Source: Phycicoccus avicenniae_A (GTDB lineage Bacteria > Actinomycetota > Actinomycetes > Actinomycetales > Dermatophilaceae). Taken from it: 64,000 bases of DNA. Positions 18,401 through 27,299 of this stretch are shown here, piece by piece. The stretch lies in NCBI RefSeq assembly GCF_050496545.1, contig NZ_JBNVZV010000009.1, positions 93,131 to 157,130 of the forward strand, in the 5' to 3' direction. Under the pieces are notes generated by a model. That model was not told where the DNA came from and made no database searches. It saw nothing but the letters and a program-made list of their open reading frames with translations. Every line of letters starts with the position of its first letter. The stretch's first letter is position 1. The translations under genes were made by a program, and so were the position numbers.

Positions 18401-18807
18401 GCGTAGCGGCCGCCCGTCCCCTTGACCGCCGCGACGCTCGCCGCGGGGTCGCCCGCGGTCGAGGTGCGCGGGTCGAGGGGGAAGAGCTCACCGGTCCCGG
18501 TGTCCAGGCCGAGGACGACCGCGCCGTCCTGGAGGACGTCGAGCCCCGCGCCCGAGGAGGCATCGGTGGCCACGCCCGTGTCGAGCTGGCCGATCGGCAC
18601 GTTCGCCCGGGCGAACTTGGCCTGCTGCGCCGAGCTCACCCAGACGCCGGCGTCGTTGAGGTCGGTCTCGTGCACCCTGGTCCCGTCGCTGGCGACCGCG
18701 GCGTAGCCGAGCCCTGCGGCGACGAGGGACACGACGACGGTGCCGGCGGTGCGGCGTCGCGCGCGGTTCCTCGCCACGCGAGCGCGCGCGGCACCGACCC
18801 GTGTCAC
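12454..18807 (-). CDS. Giant membrane-anchored Ig-like/fibronectin III protein
   Basis: 2117-aa surface protein. A short basic segment and one membrane anchor (about 20-40) are followed by a ~390-residue beta-rich domain that looks like a propeller (repeated GTGELFPLDP-, DPATGKVYA-like strands). Tandem Ig/cadherin-like repeats come next (about 435-1290), each with a VLDNDTD or VLANDSD motif. A further beta region (about 1290-1525), three or more Fn3 domains (first at about 1528) and a C-terminal region with paired Cys complete it. The GTG start has GAGGAG five bases before it. It lies between kinase/FHA genes and MoxR as fn3 does in the bifidobacterial PFNA cluster, where Fn3 proteins are reported to bind host cytokine. 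Ligand here unknown; adhesion or signal sensing is inferred. Confidence 0.9.
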   Translation of the reverse strand: MTRVGAARARVARNRARRRTAGTVVVSLVAAGLGYAAVASDGTRVHETDLNDAGVWVSSAQQAKFARANVPIGQLDTGVATDASSGAGLDVLQDGAVVLGLDTGTGELFPLDPRTSTAGDPAASVAAVKGTGGRYAPRPVDLRGGTLALLDPATGKVYAQRVDPKAGTQSLPDVAVGAKPVATVGKSAAIAVGTDGVVHVVSGADGKVTSIAPTPAAGFAAPVVVPTRLRSTLPDVTAVGRQWVAYDAATDRVFTAEKPDGVDAQVTVDGERMAALQQPGPAAETVAVQSEARAVQVPLDGGVSPGGVLVGERVNRVPGATLVSRPVVLGGCLHAAWAEQNRVFYGANCGRTGDEPTATLPADGEQPTRDGVALRVNRGLVVLNDLDNGGVWDLEDKPTKIDNWDALTPPVRQDDKNKKKDENLVDEASADQPPKAVDDPLQVRPGRTSKLHVLDNDTDVAGSVLAIDQRDVTAPSLDGVTATVSADGQAIDVSVPARTENKTFEFSYKVNNGKATSKESAKVSVRIVPDSVNSAPKLRQGGSALAAQVYPVIAGKRLSVPVLADWRDPESDVLAARADVEGGVVDGQGRVTLTAPVEEGRQPVGYVVTDGRGGSTQGSVNAQVVSPSGDSKFVAPRTQPDAVRGVVGKPLQVEPLGNDIAGADPGEPDATLRLRSEVRPVGPLQVDTDLATGQVTVTGSAPGTYELSYSATTGAGAAPGRIRVDLTAPPEGAPPVAVPDTATLHDQAPTIVDVLANDYSPRGDVLVTAATEPGTDSSWIRPSIYQGRWVRIEALTSAGGGDAGRRGTVRYTVSDGTQRTSGEVEVLQQGALTDTLPLVQDDKAVVREGDTVSVPVLDNDTMADGIPLRLDPASVKVISKGDAQRAFASGNVIRYVPEATGLRAEKFVTVEYAAYADGMKERAQTARVRIQVTPLPNAQRINQVPVARSFTATVTAGDPITMTVPTFGVDPDGDSVTVTGVVGADGKAVDLTHGRVVGIGPNTIRYEAFPLAAGTEVITYEVRDRFGATSRAAVRVGVVQPGDPQPPVAVPDEVFAAPGKTVTVKPLTNDLIARGDVVEVQTEGLNPADRLKEWRIDEDNVVQTTVPADTTALHQIVYGISDGLFDPSRATILVRAVKGYLNPPVAVDDVAAPKPGETSTLVDVLANDSDVDSDPATLKVVDVLAPGATVEDGRVRVPILDHPSSVPYVIEDEDGLRAMAVVNVPTGANGQPFVVAGKLVEMDPDSTKTVSLNDFVRSPRDRVVSVTTADTLSASPAENLSVAMTDNRTLELTSSNGYVGPAALMVEVTDQTEVGQKEFGTAYVSIPVQVGPKVPLLRCPDGAVTLLAGGLDRTVDIPTFCHAWLPVGMSFDDVEFETRWETEADASLRTDGQGNRRLTLSADADATTSDGRLAVSSPGMAAPSAINVKVLGGEAQPPARLRPISVTGLEEGQSRQVDVSSYLDSPLRDPRCTLTGASIESGTGLSAKVSGCVLTLTAGEKPSQTASVSITVSDGPNRSTTGRVSVTLLGRPGQPRQVQAVADRDAGGQARVSWLPPTYDGGSVVTSYVVRWTGGSSGQVTCTASPCTVTGLTNGQDYRFTVAGVNGIGEGDPSEPSGAVRPDTLPQAVTGVRMVPPRGDGALTIAWDQPQNEGSALRRYVVRLISSTGQTKTQTVAAPSTQTTVAGLDNMAEQSVQVQAWNELGAGPFGPAVTMQSAGTPAALPAPGITASGPGPAQDSATLNVTWQQGSPNGPPTTKYTLYQRVGGGGWTKVTDTSPSQQYANVVIPYDGRTYEYTATLTNGAGLESPQSNSSSFTSVGQPSNPSVSVSTPRADQSIDVAVAVGQPRAGGFSAIRWSASDGRNGSHACGCTPGTTVSFGIPNFDTSPTRNVTITAWTVNSGGSESNRANDSATPFGDTLTPTGMTGNNNGTTGATWSWNLPENGRPIDQVEIRGADRGTFGGNKTQHTVNTGPGSHTLEVRAHSDAGWSGWASATVNVPNPTPEVYNVRKGPGYSPPNAVGSCASSPCPRVYFDVRNFPGGSRWSVSVVSRSAGTVDSSVTFTVSPDGTGSSASTTGTSNYPSTGVVIADGNGPVFVRLCPRGGGTCRESAPVAW

Positions 18808-18966
18808 ATCAGCTCCTCGTCGTCAGGGACCCCGTCCCGGCTCCCCCGCCGGGCACGCCGCTCCAGCGTAACCGCGCGGTGGTCACTGTTCAGCAGGATG
18901 GCCCGACCCGGGCTCCAGGGCCATGGGGAGGACTACCCAGGTGCAGCCTCGAGCAGGGCCGTCGGA

Positions 18967-19665
18967 TCAGGCGTCCGGGAGGAGCCGCAGGTCGACCTCG
19001 GTGACCATCCGGGTGGAGAGGGCGTGCTCGACGAGGCGCGACTTGCGGTTGCTCGCGAGCTTGCCCGGGCCACCGTGCAGCCCGCGGGTGCCGGCGTCGG
19101 CGAGCTTCTGACAGACGTTGTCGAGCTTGCGGTTGAACTTGGTGACCGTCCAGCCCAGCCGTTCGGCGGCCTCGGCGGAGGACGGGATCTGCCCGCCGCC
19201 GGCGTACGTGGTGCGCAGGAAGGACTCGCAGAGCGCGACGACCAGCAGCTTCTGGTCCGGCGTCATCGACACCCGACCGACCGTGGTCTGGCCGCTGCCG
19301 TCCTCGGGCTCGAGCTCGGCCGCCGTCTCGACCGACACGAACGGGGTGTCGTCGACGACGATGTCGAAGTCGTACGTGGTCGGGCCGGCGGTGAACCAGA
19401 CCGTGAAGGCCTCGAGGGCCAGCGGGATCCGCGCGCCGGGCGAGAGCCAGGCCTGGAACAGCCCCTTGGTGTCGGCCACCGTCGCCGTGAGGGTCGAGCC
19501 GACGTTGGTCAGCCACCACAGCCCGTGCTCGTGGTGCACCTGCAGGAAGACCCGGTGCAGGTACGGGTTGTCGTCGACCTCGACGTCGGCCACCCGACCG
19601 ATGGTCAGCGGTCGGTCCTCCGGAGCGACGAACTCCTCGCCGCAGAACTCGATGGTCACGCCCAC
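18967..19665 (-). CDS. FHA-domain protein with C-terminal helical domain
   Basis: 232-aa protein. Residues about 1-100 resemble a forkhead-associated domain (RPLTIGRVADVEVDDN and the HRVFLQVHHEHGLWWL strand with a loose SxxH region). Residues about 130-232 are helical, perhaps winged-helix (SSAEAAERLGWTVTKFNRKLDNV). FHA domains read phosphothreonine, so the kinase encoded 28 bp upstream is the likely partner. Two in-frame GTG codons (19665 and 19659) can start it; the first is better spaced from GAGAGGGG. The FHA phosphate-binding Ser/Arg pattern is not fully canonical, so phosphopeptide binding is uncertain. Confidence 0.75.
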   Translation of the reverse strand: MGVTIEFCGEEFVAPEDRPLTIGRVADVEVDDNPYLHRVFLQVHHEHGLWWLTNVGSTLTATVADTKGLFQAWLSPGARIPLALEAFTVWFTAGPTTYDFDIVVDDTPFVSVETAAELEPEDGSGQTTVGRVSMTPDQKLLVVALCESFLRTTYAGGGQIPSSAEAAERLGWTVTKFNRKLDNVCQKLADAGTRGLHGGPGKLASNRKSRLVEHALSTRMVTEVDLRLLPDA

Positions 19666-19693
19666 CGGGTACCCCTCTCTCCCAACGGTTCCG

Positions 19694-21150
19694 TCATCCT
19701 GCCGTCTCGCAGCGGATCGGCGAGCGCGGCGAGTAGATGCCCGACTTGCGCGACACCTCGACCTGCGCGCAGACCGGCTTCCCGGCGGCCGCCTTGACGG
19801 TGTACTTCCGGCCGTCCCGGACGGTGATGATGCCGGCGTCGGCCACCGCACCCTCCGACGGCGCCACGCGCAGGCGCGAGTAGTCGTCCTTCTCGGCGCC
19901 GACGTAGTTCCAGGAGAACGTGACCGAGCCGGCAGCGGACCGGGCGTCGAGGGCCGGCTGCTCCGGGTAGTCGACGGCCCGGCTCGGGGCGGCGGTGCGC
20001 GCCACCGTGCTCTGCACCGCGACGGGCTCGGGCTCCTCGTCCCCACGGTTGACGGCCCAGACGACGACGCCGACCGTCACGGCGACGAGGAGGGCGAGCA
20101 CCCCGAGGACCACGCCCCCGCTGATGGTCGCCGGCGCGTCCTCGTCGTCCGCGACCTCCGCGCCGGACGGCGCCCGGACGGGGGCGGGGGCGTCCGGCAC
20201 CGACACCGCGCGCACGCTGGTGCGGTCGTGGTCCTCGGTCCCGGGGGCGCGCGTGGCCGGGGCGTCCGCTGTCGTGGTGCGGCCCAGCTCGTCGAGCACC
20301 ACGAGCGAGGTGCTCGGCAGCCGCTGCTCGCGCTCGACGGCCTGCAGGCCGCGGGCGAGCTCGAGGGCGGTCTGCGGACGGGCGTCCGGGCTCTTGGCCA
20401 TCGCGTGGGCGAGGAGCCGCTCGAGCGAGACCGGTACGTCGGCCCGCCCCGTGGTGGGCACCGGCGTGGCACGGATGCGCGGCATCAGGGCGTACGCGGA
20501 GTTGTCGCCGCCCGGCTGCTCGAACGGCGAGCGCCCCACGAGCAGGTGCCAGAGGGTCGCGGCGAGCGAGTAGACGTCGCTGCGCGAGTCGCCGTTGGAC
20601 TGGCCGTAGAGGACCTCGGGCGCGGACCACGGCACCGAGACGCCCACGTCCTCGTCGACGTCCTCGGCGTGCCCACCCCGCCCGGCGATGCCGAAGTCGG
20701 TGAGCCCGGGCTGGCCGTACTGGCTGACCAGGACGTTCGCCGGCTTGATGTCGCGGTGGATGATGCCCGCCCGGTGCGCGGTCTCGACGGCGCTGGCCAG
20801 CTGGATGCCGGAGCGCAGCACCTCCTCGACGGTGAGCCGCTCGGCCTTGGCCCGCTGGGCGAGGTTCGGCGGCGGGTAGTACTTCATGACGAGGTACGCG
20901 CCGCCGTCGGCCGTCTGCTCGGACCGGAACACCTGGACGATGAAGGGGTGGTCGGCCAGCTGCGCCATCGTGTTCGCCTCGTCGACGAACTGGCGGCGGA
21001 TCGCGGCGGTCAGGCCCTGGCGCTTGAGCACCTTGACCGCGACGTTCATCCGTGGCGACTGCTGCTCGTAGAGGTAGACGTCGGCGTACCCGCCCGACCC
21101 GAGCGGGCGCACGAACTCCAGGCCCGGGATGACCGGGGCGTCGGCTGCGC

Positions 21151-21154
<4 letters not shown>
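19694..21154 (-). CDS. Transmembrane Ser/Thr protein kinase
   Basis: 486-aa PknB-type kinase. Glycine loop GSGGYADVY (19-27), Lys41 in VAVK, HRD (133-135), DFG starting at Asp153 and SAPE are all present, so it should be active. A Pro/Ala linker leads to a single membrane span (about 350-372) and a ~90-residue outer domain that looks Fn3-like. There are no PASTA repeats, which sets it apart from PknB. Start ATG overlaps the previous gene by 4 bp (ATGA). Corresponds in position to Pkb2 of the bifidobacterial cluster; likely substrates are the FHA proteins and the MoxR/DUF58 set beside it. Confidence 0.95.
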
Positions 21155-22683
<1,529 letters not shown>

Positions 22684-22893
22684 GTCGGGGCTCCTCGGGT
22701 CGGGCTCCGCGGGGGCTCGGGACGGCCGGGTCACCTCCCCCGGGCACCGTCCGCGCCACCGGCCGAGAGCAGGGGTGCGGTCAGGGGGTCAGCGTAACGG
22801 GAGGCGCATCCTCCGCGTGGCCGAGTGGCATGCGGCCGACGGCATGCCCACAATGTCTGCGCCCGCACCCGTCCCGACCTCGGAGTCCTCGAC

Positions 22894-23457
22894 GTGATCC
22901 TGTTCCTGGCCCTCGTCCCGCCCCCCGGCGTGGCCGACGCCCTGGCCGAGGTCGTCTCGCGGGTCCCGTACGGCCCCGACGAGTTCCACGGCCTCCACCG
23001 CTCCGAGCTGCTGCTGCGCGTGGCCGGGCTCGGCAGCATGGCGACCCCCGAGGTCGCCTCCGTCGTCCGGGCCGTCCGTGACGGGTTGCCCCGGGGGATG
23101 GCGCCGCCGCACGTGTGGCTCGACGGCGCCTGGGCGCTGGAGTCCGAGAAGGACCCGAGCATCGGCGCCCGCGTCGCCGGCGACGTCGACGCGCTGAACA
23201 CGCTCGTCCGGACCCTCCCGACGGCGGTCCAGGCGCACGGGCTCTACCTCGACCGGCGCGCCTTCCTCCCTCGCCTGTCCGTCGGCACGATCACCGCGAA
23301 CACCGGGCTGGGGTTCATCGAGCGGCTCGTCGGCGAGCTCGCGGGCTTCCGCACCGAGCCGTGGGACATCACCTCCGTCGAGGTGGTCCGCCGGCGCTTC
23401 GCCGGGGAGAACGTCCGCGGCTTCGAGGTCGTGGAGTCGGTCCCCCTGCGTCCCTGA
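22894..23457 (+). CDS. 2'-5' RNA ligase / LigT-like phosphoesterase
   Basis: 187-aa protein with the layout of the LigT/ThpR (2H phosphoesterase) family: hydrophobic opening strand (LFLALVPPPGVADAL), then first catalytic motif H-x-S at His35 (LHRSELLLRV). The position of the second motif reads PRLSVG, i.e. Arg instead of His, so the active site appears half lost. Members act on 2',3'-cyclic phosphates or 2'-5' RNA bonds. The GTG at 22894 has GGAG eight bases before it. The gene points away from the FHA operon and converges on the PP2C gene. Family assignment is moderate. Confidence 0.65.
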   Translation: MILFLALVPPPGVADALAEVVSRVPYGPDEFHGLHRSELLLRVAGLGSMATPEVASVVRAVRDGLPRGMAPPHVWLDGAWALESEKDPSIGARVAGDVDALNTLVRTLPTAVQAHGLYLDRRAFLPRLSVGTITANTGLGFIERLVGELAGFRTEPWDITSVEVVRRRFAGENVRGFEVVESVPLRP

Positions 23458-23501
23458 CCCGGCCTCCGACCCAGCCGGCGGACCGCCCGCGCCGGTGGGC
23501 G

Positions 23502-24308
23502 TCAGGGTCGGTGCAGACCGGCGCGCGGTGCGGTGTCCGCCGCGTCCTCGTCCTCACCGGCCTCCACGGTGACGACGACGACGGACACGTTGTCCCGGCC
23601 CCCGGCCCGGACGGCCGCGCCGACCATCTCGTCGGCGGCCCGCTGCGGGTCGGGGTTCTGGCGGGCCAGCAGCATGATGTCGCGGTCGTCGAGCTCGCCG
23701 CTCAGGCCGTCGCTGCACACGACGAACCGCTCGCCCGGGGTGGGCGGCAGCATCCAGACGTCGACCTCGGGCGCCGGGTCGGTGCCGAGCGAGCGGGTGA
23801 TGACGTTGCGCAGCGGGTGGCGCGCCACCTCCGAGGCGTCGAGCAGCCCGGCGTCGAGCAGCTCGCGGACCTCGGAGTGGTCGCGGGTCACCTGGTGCAT
23901 CCGGTTGTCGACGAGCCGGTAGACGCGCGAGTCGCCGACGTTGAAGACGACCCAGTGCTCCCGGCCGCCCTGGTCGACGACGGTGACGCCGCTGACCGTC
24001 GTCCCCATCCCCCGCAGCTCGGGGTGCTCGGCCACCGCCTCGAGGATGCGGCGGTTGGCCTCGCGCAGGACCTCGGTGACGTCCTCGGGGCGGGTCGGCG
24101 GGTGCTGCTCGAGGCTCTTGAGCGCGTCGACGACGATGCCGGAGGCGACCTCGCCGGCCGCGTGCCCGCCCATCCCGTCGGCGACGGCGAAGACCCGGCT
24201 GCCCGCGATCACCGCGTCCTCGTTGTGCTCGCGGACCCGGCCGACGTCGGTGGCGCTGCCCGCACGCACGAGCATCGAGCTGCCCCGCAGGACCCGTCCG
24301 GCCCTCAC
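23502..24308 (-). CDS. PP2C-type protein phosphatase
   Basis: 268-aa Ser/Thr phosphatase of the PstP/PrpC type. The metal-binding motifs are intact: HNEDA, DGMGGHAAG, VGDSRVY, CSDGLSG and GGRDNVSVVV. There is no membrane span, unlike PstP, so it is cytosolic. The GTG at 24308 overlaps the preceding stop (GTGA) and has GAGGAGG seven bases before it, so it is preferred to the internal ATG at 24275. It is the natural counterpart of the kinase 2.3 kb downstream on the same strand; a PP2C gene (prpC) also accompanies the bifidobacterial cluster. Confidence 0.95.
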   Translation of the reverse strand: MRAGRVLRGSSMLVRAGSATDVGRVREHNEDAVIAGSRVFAVADGMGGHAAGEVASGIVVDALKSLEQHPPTRPEDVTEVLREANRRILEAVAEHPELRGMGTTVSGVTVVDQGGREHWVVFNVGDSRVYRLVDNRMHQVTRDHSEVRELLDAGLLDASEVARHPLRNVITRSLGTDPAPEVDVWMLPPTPGERFVVCSDGLSGELDDRDIMLLARQNPDPQRAADEMVGAAVRAGGRDNVSVVVVTVEAGEDEDAADTAPRAGLHRP

Positions 24309-24778
24309 GCGCCGGCCTCCTCGACGACGAGGGTCTCGAGCACCTGCTGCAGCTGGTCGTAGTCGGCGTCCAGGCCGGAACCGGCCACCCGGCCGGTCAC
24401 GTGGAGGAGGCGGGCGGCCGCGTCGGTCGCGGCGAGCGCCGTCACGAGATGCACCTCGACGACCGGGCTGCCGGCCTCGTCCCAGGAGACGTTGCGGGCC
24501 GCCCACTCGCGGCCACCGATCTCGACGAGGAACGGGTCCTCCACCTCGGCGCCCGGCCCGCCCGCCGAGGCCGCGAGCCGCTCGAGGACGGCATCGGCGG
24601 AGGCGGTGGGGTCGATGGCGCGGTGCCGCACGACGACCTCGACCGGTGCGTCCGTCCCGCTCCCCGCGGTGCGCAGCAGGGCGTCGTCGGCCGGCTCCGC
24701 AGCCCACGTCTCCGGGACCTCGAGGCGGACCGCCGGCGGCGCCGGGGCGCTCGGTCCGGGGTGGGCGACGACGGGCAT
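24305..24778 (-). CDS. Conserved hypothetical protein, translationally coupled to PP2C
   Basis: 157-aa protein without signal peptide or membrane span. It begins VRLEVPETWAAEPAD and contains a DPFLVEIGGREWAARNV strand, a pattern loosely like the LpqN/LpqT (PsbP-like) fold, but I do not recognise the family firmly. The ATG at 24778 has GGAGGGGG nine bases upstream. Its stop overlaps the PP2C start by 4 bp, suggesting a two-gene unit and a role near phosphoprotein signalling or the WXG100-like proteins upstream. Confidence 0.7.
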   Translation of the reverse strand: MPVVAHPGPSAPAPPAVRLEVPETWAAEPADDALLRTAGSGTDAPVEVVVRHRAIDPTASADAVLERLAASAGGPGAEVEDPFLVEIGGREWAARNVSWDEAGSPVVEVHLVTALAATDAAARLLHVTGRVAGSGLDADYDQLQQVLETLVVEEAGA

Positions 24779-24850
24779 GACGGGGTTCCCCCTCCGGAGC
24801 GACGACGGATGACCGCCCGAGCCTAGACCGGGCGCCGGGGATCGCACGAT

Positions 24851-24896
24851 GGGGAGCACTCCCCACTCCGGCTCCGACTCCGTCGGACTCGGAGTG
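24851..24896 (-). terminator. Hairpin pair downstream of the nuclease/LTD gene
   Basis: CACTCCGGCTCCGAC (24864-24878) pairs with 24882-24896 in 13 of 15 positions around a 3-nt loop. A smaller GGGGAG-CAC-TCCCC stem adjoins at 24851-24863. They lie 20 bp after the stop of the minus-strand nuclease gene, so they probably end its transcript. No T-tract is present. Confidence 0.6.
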
Positions 24897-24916
24897 TGGG
24901 CCCGCCCGCTACCGGG

Positions 24917-26146
24917 TCAGCAGCGGCCGGTCCCCCACGCGGTGCAGGCGATGCGCACCGCCTCGTGGGTCCGCAGCTCGACGGCACCGCCGGCGTTGGC
25001 CAGGATGCTGCTCGGGTGGTTCCAGTGCTTCACGGTGGCGGTGGTCGTGCCCTTGCCCATGTACACGCGGATCGTGGAGCCCTTCGTCGGCAGGGCCGCG
25101 GTGCTCCCGAGCTGCAGGGTGTTGCCGCCGACCTGGAGGACGGCGAAGGACAGGTCCACGCGCGCTGTGGTCGTCGAGGTGATGGTCACCACCTCCCCGT
25201 TGGGGTTGGTCATGTCGTCACCGGGGGCGTCGTAGCGCGCCGTGAGCGTGACCTTCCCGCGGGCGGCCGGCGTGAGGCAGGTCCCGGTGAGGCAGGGGTA
25301 GGACGAGTGCGCCCGCAGGTCACCCTGGGGGTCGAAGAGGTAGGCGCCGCCGCCGACCCGCTGCGTGGCGGTGATGTTGTTGAAGCGCGGGGCGGTGAAC
25401 CCCCAGTAGGCGTGGACCGCGTCCGGCGTGCCCTTGCCGACGTGCACCCGCAGCACCGAGCGCGGGGCCACGGCGGTCCCGGCCGGGAAGACCTTGCTGT
25501 CCTGGGCCGCGCTGCGCAGCCACCAGCCGGCGAGCGACACGGCGCTCGAGGCGTCGTTGCGGATGTCGACCCACTCCGCGTTCGGGTTCTTCGCCTCGTC
25601 CCCGTCGCCCTCGTACATGACCATCACCCGCAGCCGGGCTCCCTCGGCGGGTCCGGCCCCACAGGTGTCGTCGTCCCAGAGCCCGGTGCCGGCGGCCGCG
25701 GCCTGCTCGGCCGCGAGGAGGTAGGAGGCGCTGCGGGCCTGCTCGAAGCCCATCGGGAAGGGCAGCGCCTGGCCTCGGCGGAGCACCTCGAGCTGGGTGT
25801 CGGTCGTGCCGCTCGGGCCGATGACGTCGACGGTGCGCACCGGGCGACCCAGGCTCGAGGACGACGAGCTCGCCGCGGTGAGCCGGACCCGCTGGCCGAG
25901 GGCCACCGAGCGCATCACGGCGGTGGCGTCGGCGGCATGGCACTGGCCGGTCTCCATCGTCTGCAGCCCCGCGTTGCGGATGGCGACGGGCCGGCTCGTG
26001 CCGTCCCCGTCGATGTCGACGTCGACGGTGTCCCCGTCCACGACCGCGACGACGGTGCCCTGCTGGGACACGCTCGCCGAGACGGCGGGGGTGGCCGCGG
26101 CCAGCGCGGCGACGGCGGCGACACCCAGTGCGACCAGTGTTCTCAT
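24917..26146 (-). CDS. Secreted thermonuclease-like protein with two lamin-tail domains
   Basis: 409-aa exported protein. Signal peptide about 1-25 (ALAAATPAVSA). Residues about 28-150 form an SNase-like domain (GTVVAVVDGDTVDVDIDGDG, then IRN and the METGQ region that would supply the catalytic Arg and Glu, and GRPVRTVDV for the second Arg). Two lamin-tail (LTD) domains follow at about 165-280 and 295-405 (NPNAEWVDIRNDASS, NPNGEVVTITST). LTDs often accompany secreted nucleases. ATG at 26146 with GGAGG seven bases before. Likely extracellular nuclease or DNA-binding wall protein. Confidence 0.85.
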   Translation of the reverse strand: MRTLVALGVAAVAALAAATPAVSASVSQQGTVVAVVDGDTVDVDIDGDGTSRPVAIRNAGLQTMETGQCHAADATAVMRSVALGQRVRLTAASSSSSSLGRPVRTVDVIGPSGTTDTQLEVLRRGQALPFPMGFEQARSASYLLAAEQAAAAGTGLWDDDTCGAGPAEGARLRVMVMYEGDGDEAKNPNAEWVDIRNDASSAVSLAGWWLRSAAQDSKVFPAGTAVAPRSVLRVHVGKGTPDAVHAYWGFTAPRFNNITATQRVGGGAYLFDPQGDLRAHSSYPCLTGTCLTPAARGKVTLTARYDAPGDDMTNPNGEVVTITSTTTARVDLSFAVLQVGGNTLQLGSTAALPTKGSTIRVYMGKGTTTATVKHWNHPSSILANAGGAVELRTHEAVRIACTAWGTGRC

Positions 26147-26348
26147 CCGATGACCTCCGCTCGTGAGACTGGCACGGCGGGTCCCGCCCCACCACCGGAC
26201 CGGCCCACATCGGGCCGGACGGCCGATGCCCGCTCGGCCCGCCCTCCAGCGCCGTGAACCGGCCCGGGGCCTCGTGCACCGGCGGCCTCGTCTGCCACAC
26301 TGCGCGGGCACGACGCGTCCTCGCGACCTCGAGATGGTGGAGCCGACC

Positions 26349-26915
26349 ATGACGGACAGCACGCAGGGCCTCAGCGGCGACTGGGACCTGGACCCGCAGC
26401 ACACGCGCATCGGGTTCTCCGCCCGCCACGCGATGATCACGACCGTCCGCGGAGCCTTCAACGAGGTGGCGGGCCACGTGCACGCCGACCTCGAGGAGAT
26501 GGCGAACAGCAGCGTCGAGATCACCCTGCAGGTCGCGAGCGTCGACACCCGCACCGCCGACCGCGACACCCACCTGCGCAGCGCCGACTTCCTCGACGTC
26601 GAGACCTACCCAGAGATCACTTTCGTCAGCAGCCGGGTCGAGGAGGTCGACGACGCCGCGTTCCTCGTCACCGGCGACCTCACCATCCGCGACGTCACGC
26701 AGACCGTCTCGGTCCCGATCGCGCTGACCGGGGTCCAGCGCGACGCCTTCGGGGTCCTGCGGGCCGGGTTCGAGGGCAGCCGCAAGATCAACCGGCGCGA
26801 CTTCGGCCTCGAGTGGAACATGCCGCTCGACACCGGCGGGGTGCTCGTCTCCGAGCGGGTCACCCTCGAGTTCGAGATCTCCGCGATCCGCCGCGAGGAC
26901 GAGCCGGCCTCCTGA
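26349..26915 (+). CDS. YceI-family lipocalin-like protein
   Basis: 188-aa YceI family protein. The opening GDWDLDPQHTRIGFSARHAM and the RSADFLDVETYPEITF block are diagnostic. YceI proteins have a lipocalin-like barrel that binds isoprenoid chains. No signal peptide is present, so this one is cytosolic. ATG at 26349 has GGAG six bases before it. It is divergent from the nuclease/LTD gene across a 202-bp gap in which I see no distinctive site. Confidence 0.92.
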   Translation: MTDSTQGLSGDWDLDPQHTRIGFSARHAMITTVRGAFNEVAGHVHADLEEMANSSVEITLQVASVDTRTADRDTHLRSADFLDVETYPEITFVSSRVEEVDDAAFLVTGDLTIRDVTQTVSVPIALTGVQRDAFGVLRAGFEGSRKINRRDFGLEWNMPLDTGGVLVSERVTLEFEISAIRREDEPAS

Positions 26916-26939
26916 CGCCGGCGCCCCGCGGCTCCGGCC

Positions 26940-27299
26940 TCACCAGGTGCCGCCGTGCTGCCCGGAGGACCGCCGGGGGGCGGGAGCGGGTTCGGACGCA
27001 CCCTCGGGCGCAGGCATCCCGTCGTCGGGGCGCCCCGCCTCCTCCCAGCGGCGGGCGCCGTCGAGCACGAGCGGCCCGAGGAAGTCCTGGTCCTCGCGGC
27101 TGCGGGCCAGCTCGCGCAGCGGGGTCCGGCCGGCGAGGACGGCGTCGAAGCGCTCGCGCAGGTCGGCGTCCGGGCAGCGGTCGCGCAGCGTGCGCAGGTT
27201 GGCGCGCAGGGCCCGGTCCAGCTCGGGGCGCCGGCGGTAGGACGGAAGGAGCGGCTGCTCGGGTTCGCCGGCGGGGCCGCGGTCGTCGGGGCCGGGCAT
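26940..27299 (-). CDS. Small hypothetical protein of the WXG100-like cluster
   Basis: 119-aa hydrophilic protein, Arg/Glu/Pro-rich, with one helical core (RPELDRALRANLRTLRDRC) and a disordered C-terminus. Family not recognised. Its ATG shares one base with the stop of the preceding WXG-type gene (TGATG), so the two are translationally coupled. By position it could be a chaperone or accessory protein for them. Converges with yceI 24 bp away. Confidence 0.7.
   Translation of the reverse strand: MPGPDDRGPAGEPEQPLLPSYRRRPELDRALRANLRTLRDRCPDADLRERFDAVLAGRTPLRELARSREDQDFLGPLVLDGARRWEEAGRPDDGMPAPEGASEPAPAPRRSSGQHGGTW

Noticed and set aside
14722..19797. Long plus-strand open frame opposite the Ig/Fn3 gene
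   Set aside because: Low-complexity Arg/Gly/Asp translation and the minus strand encodes clear Ig and Fn3 domains.
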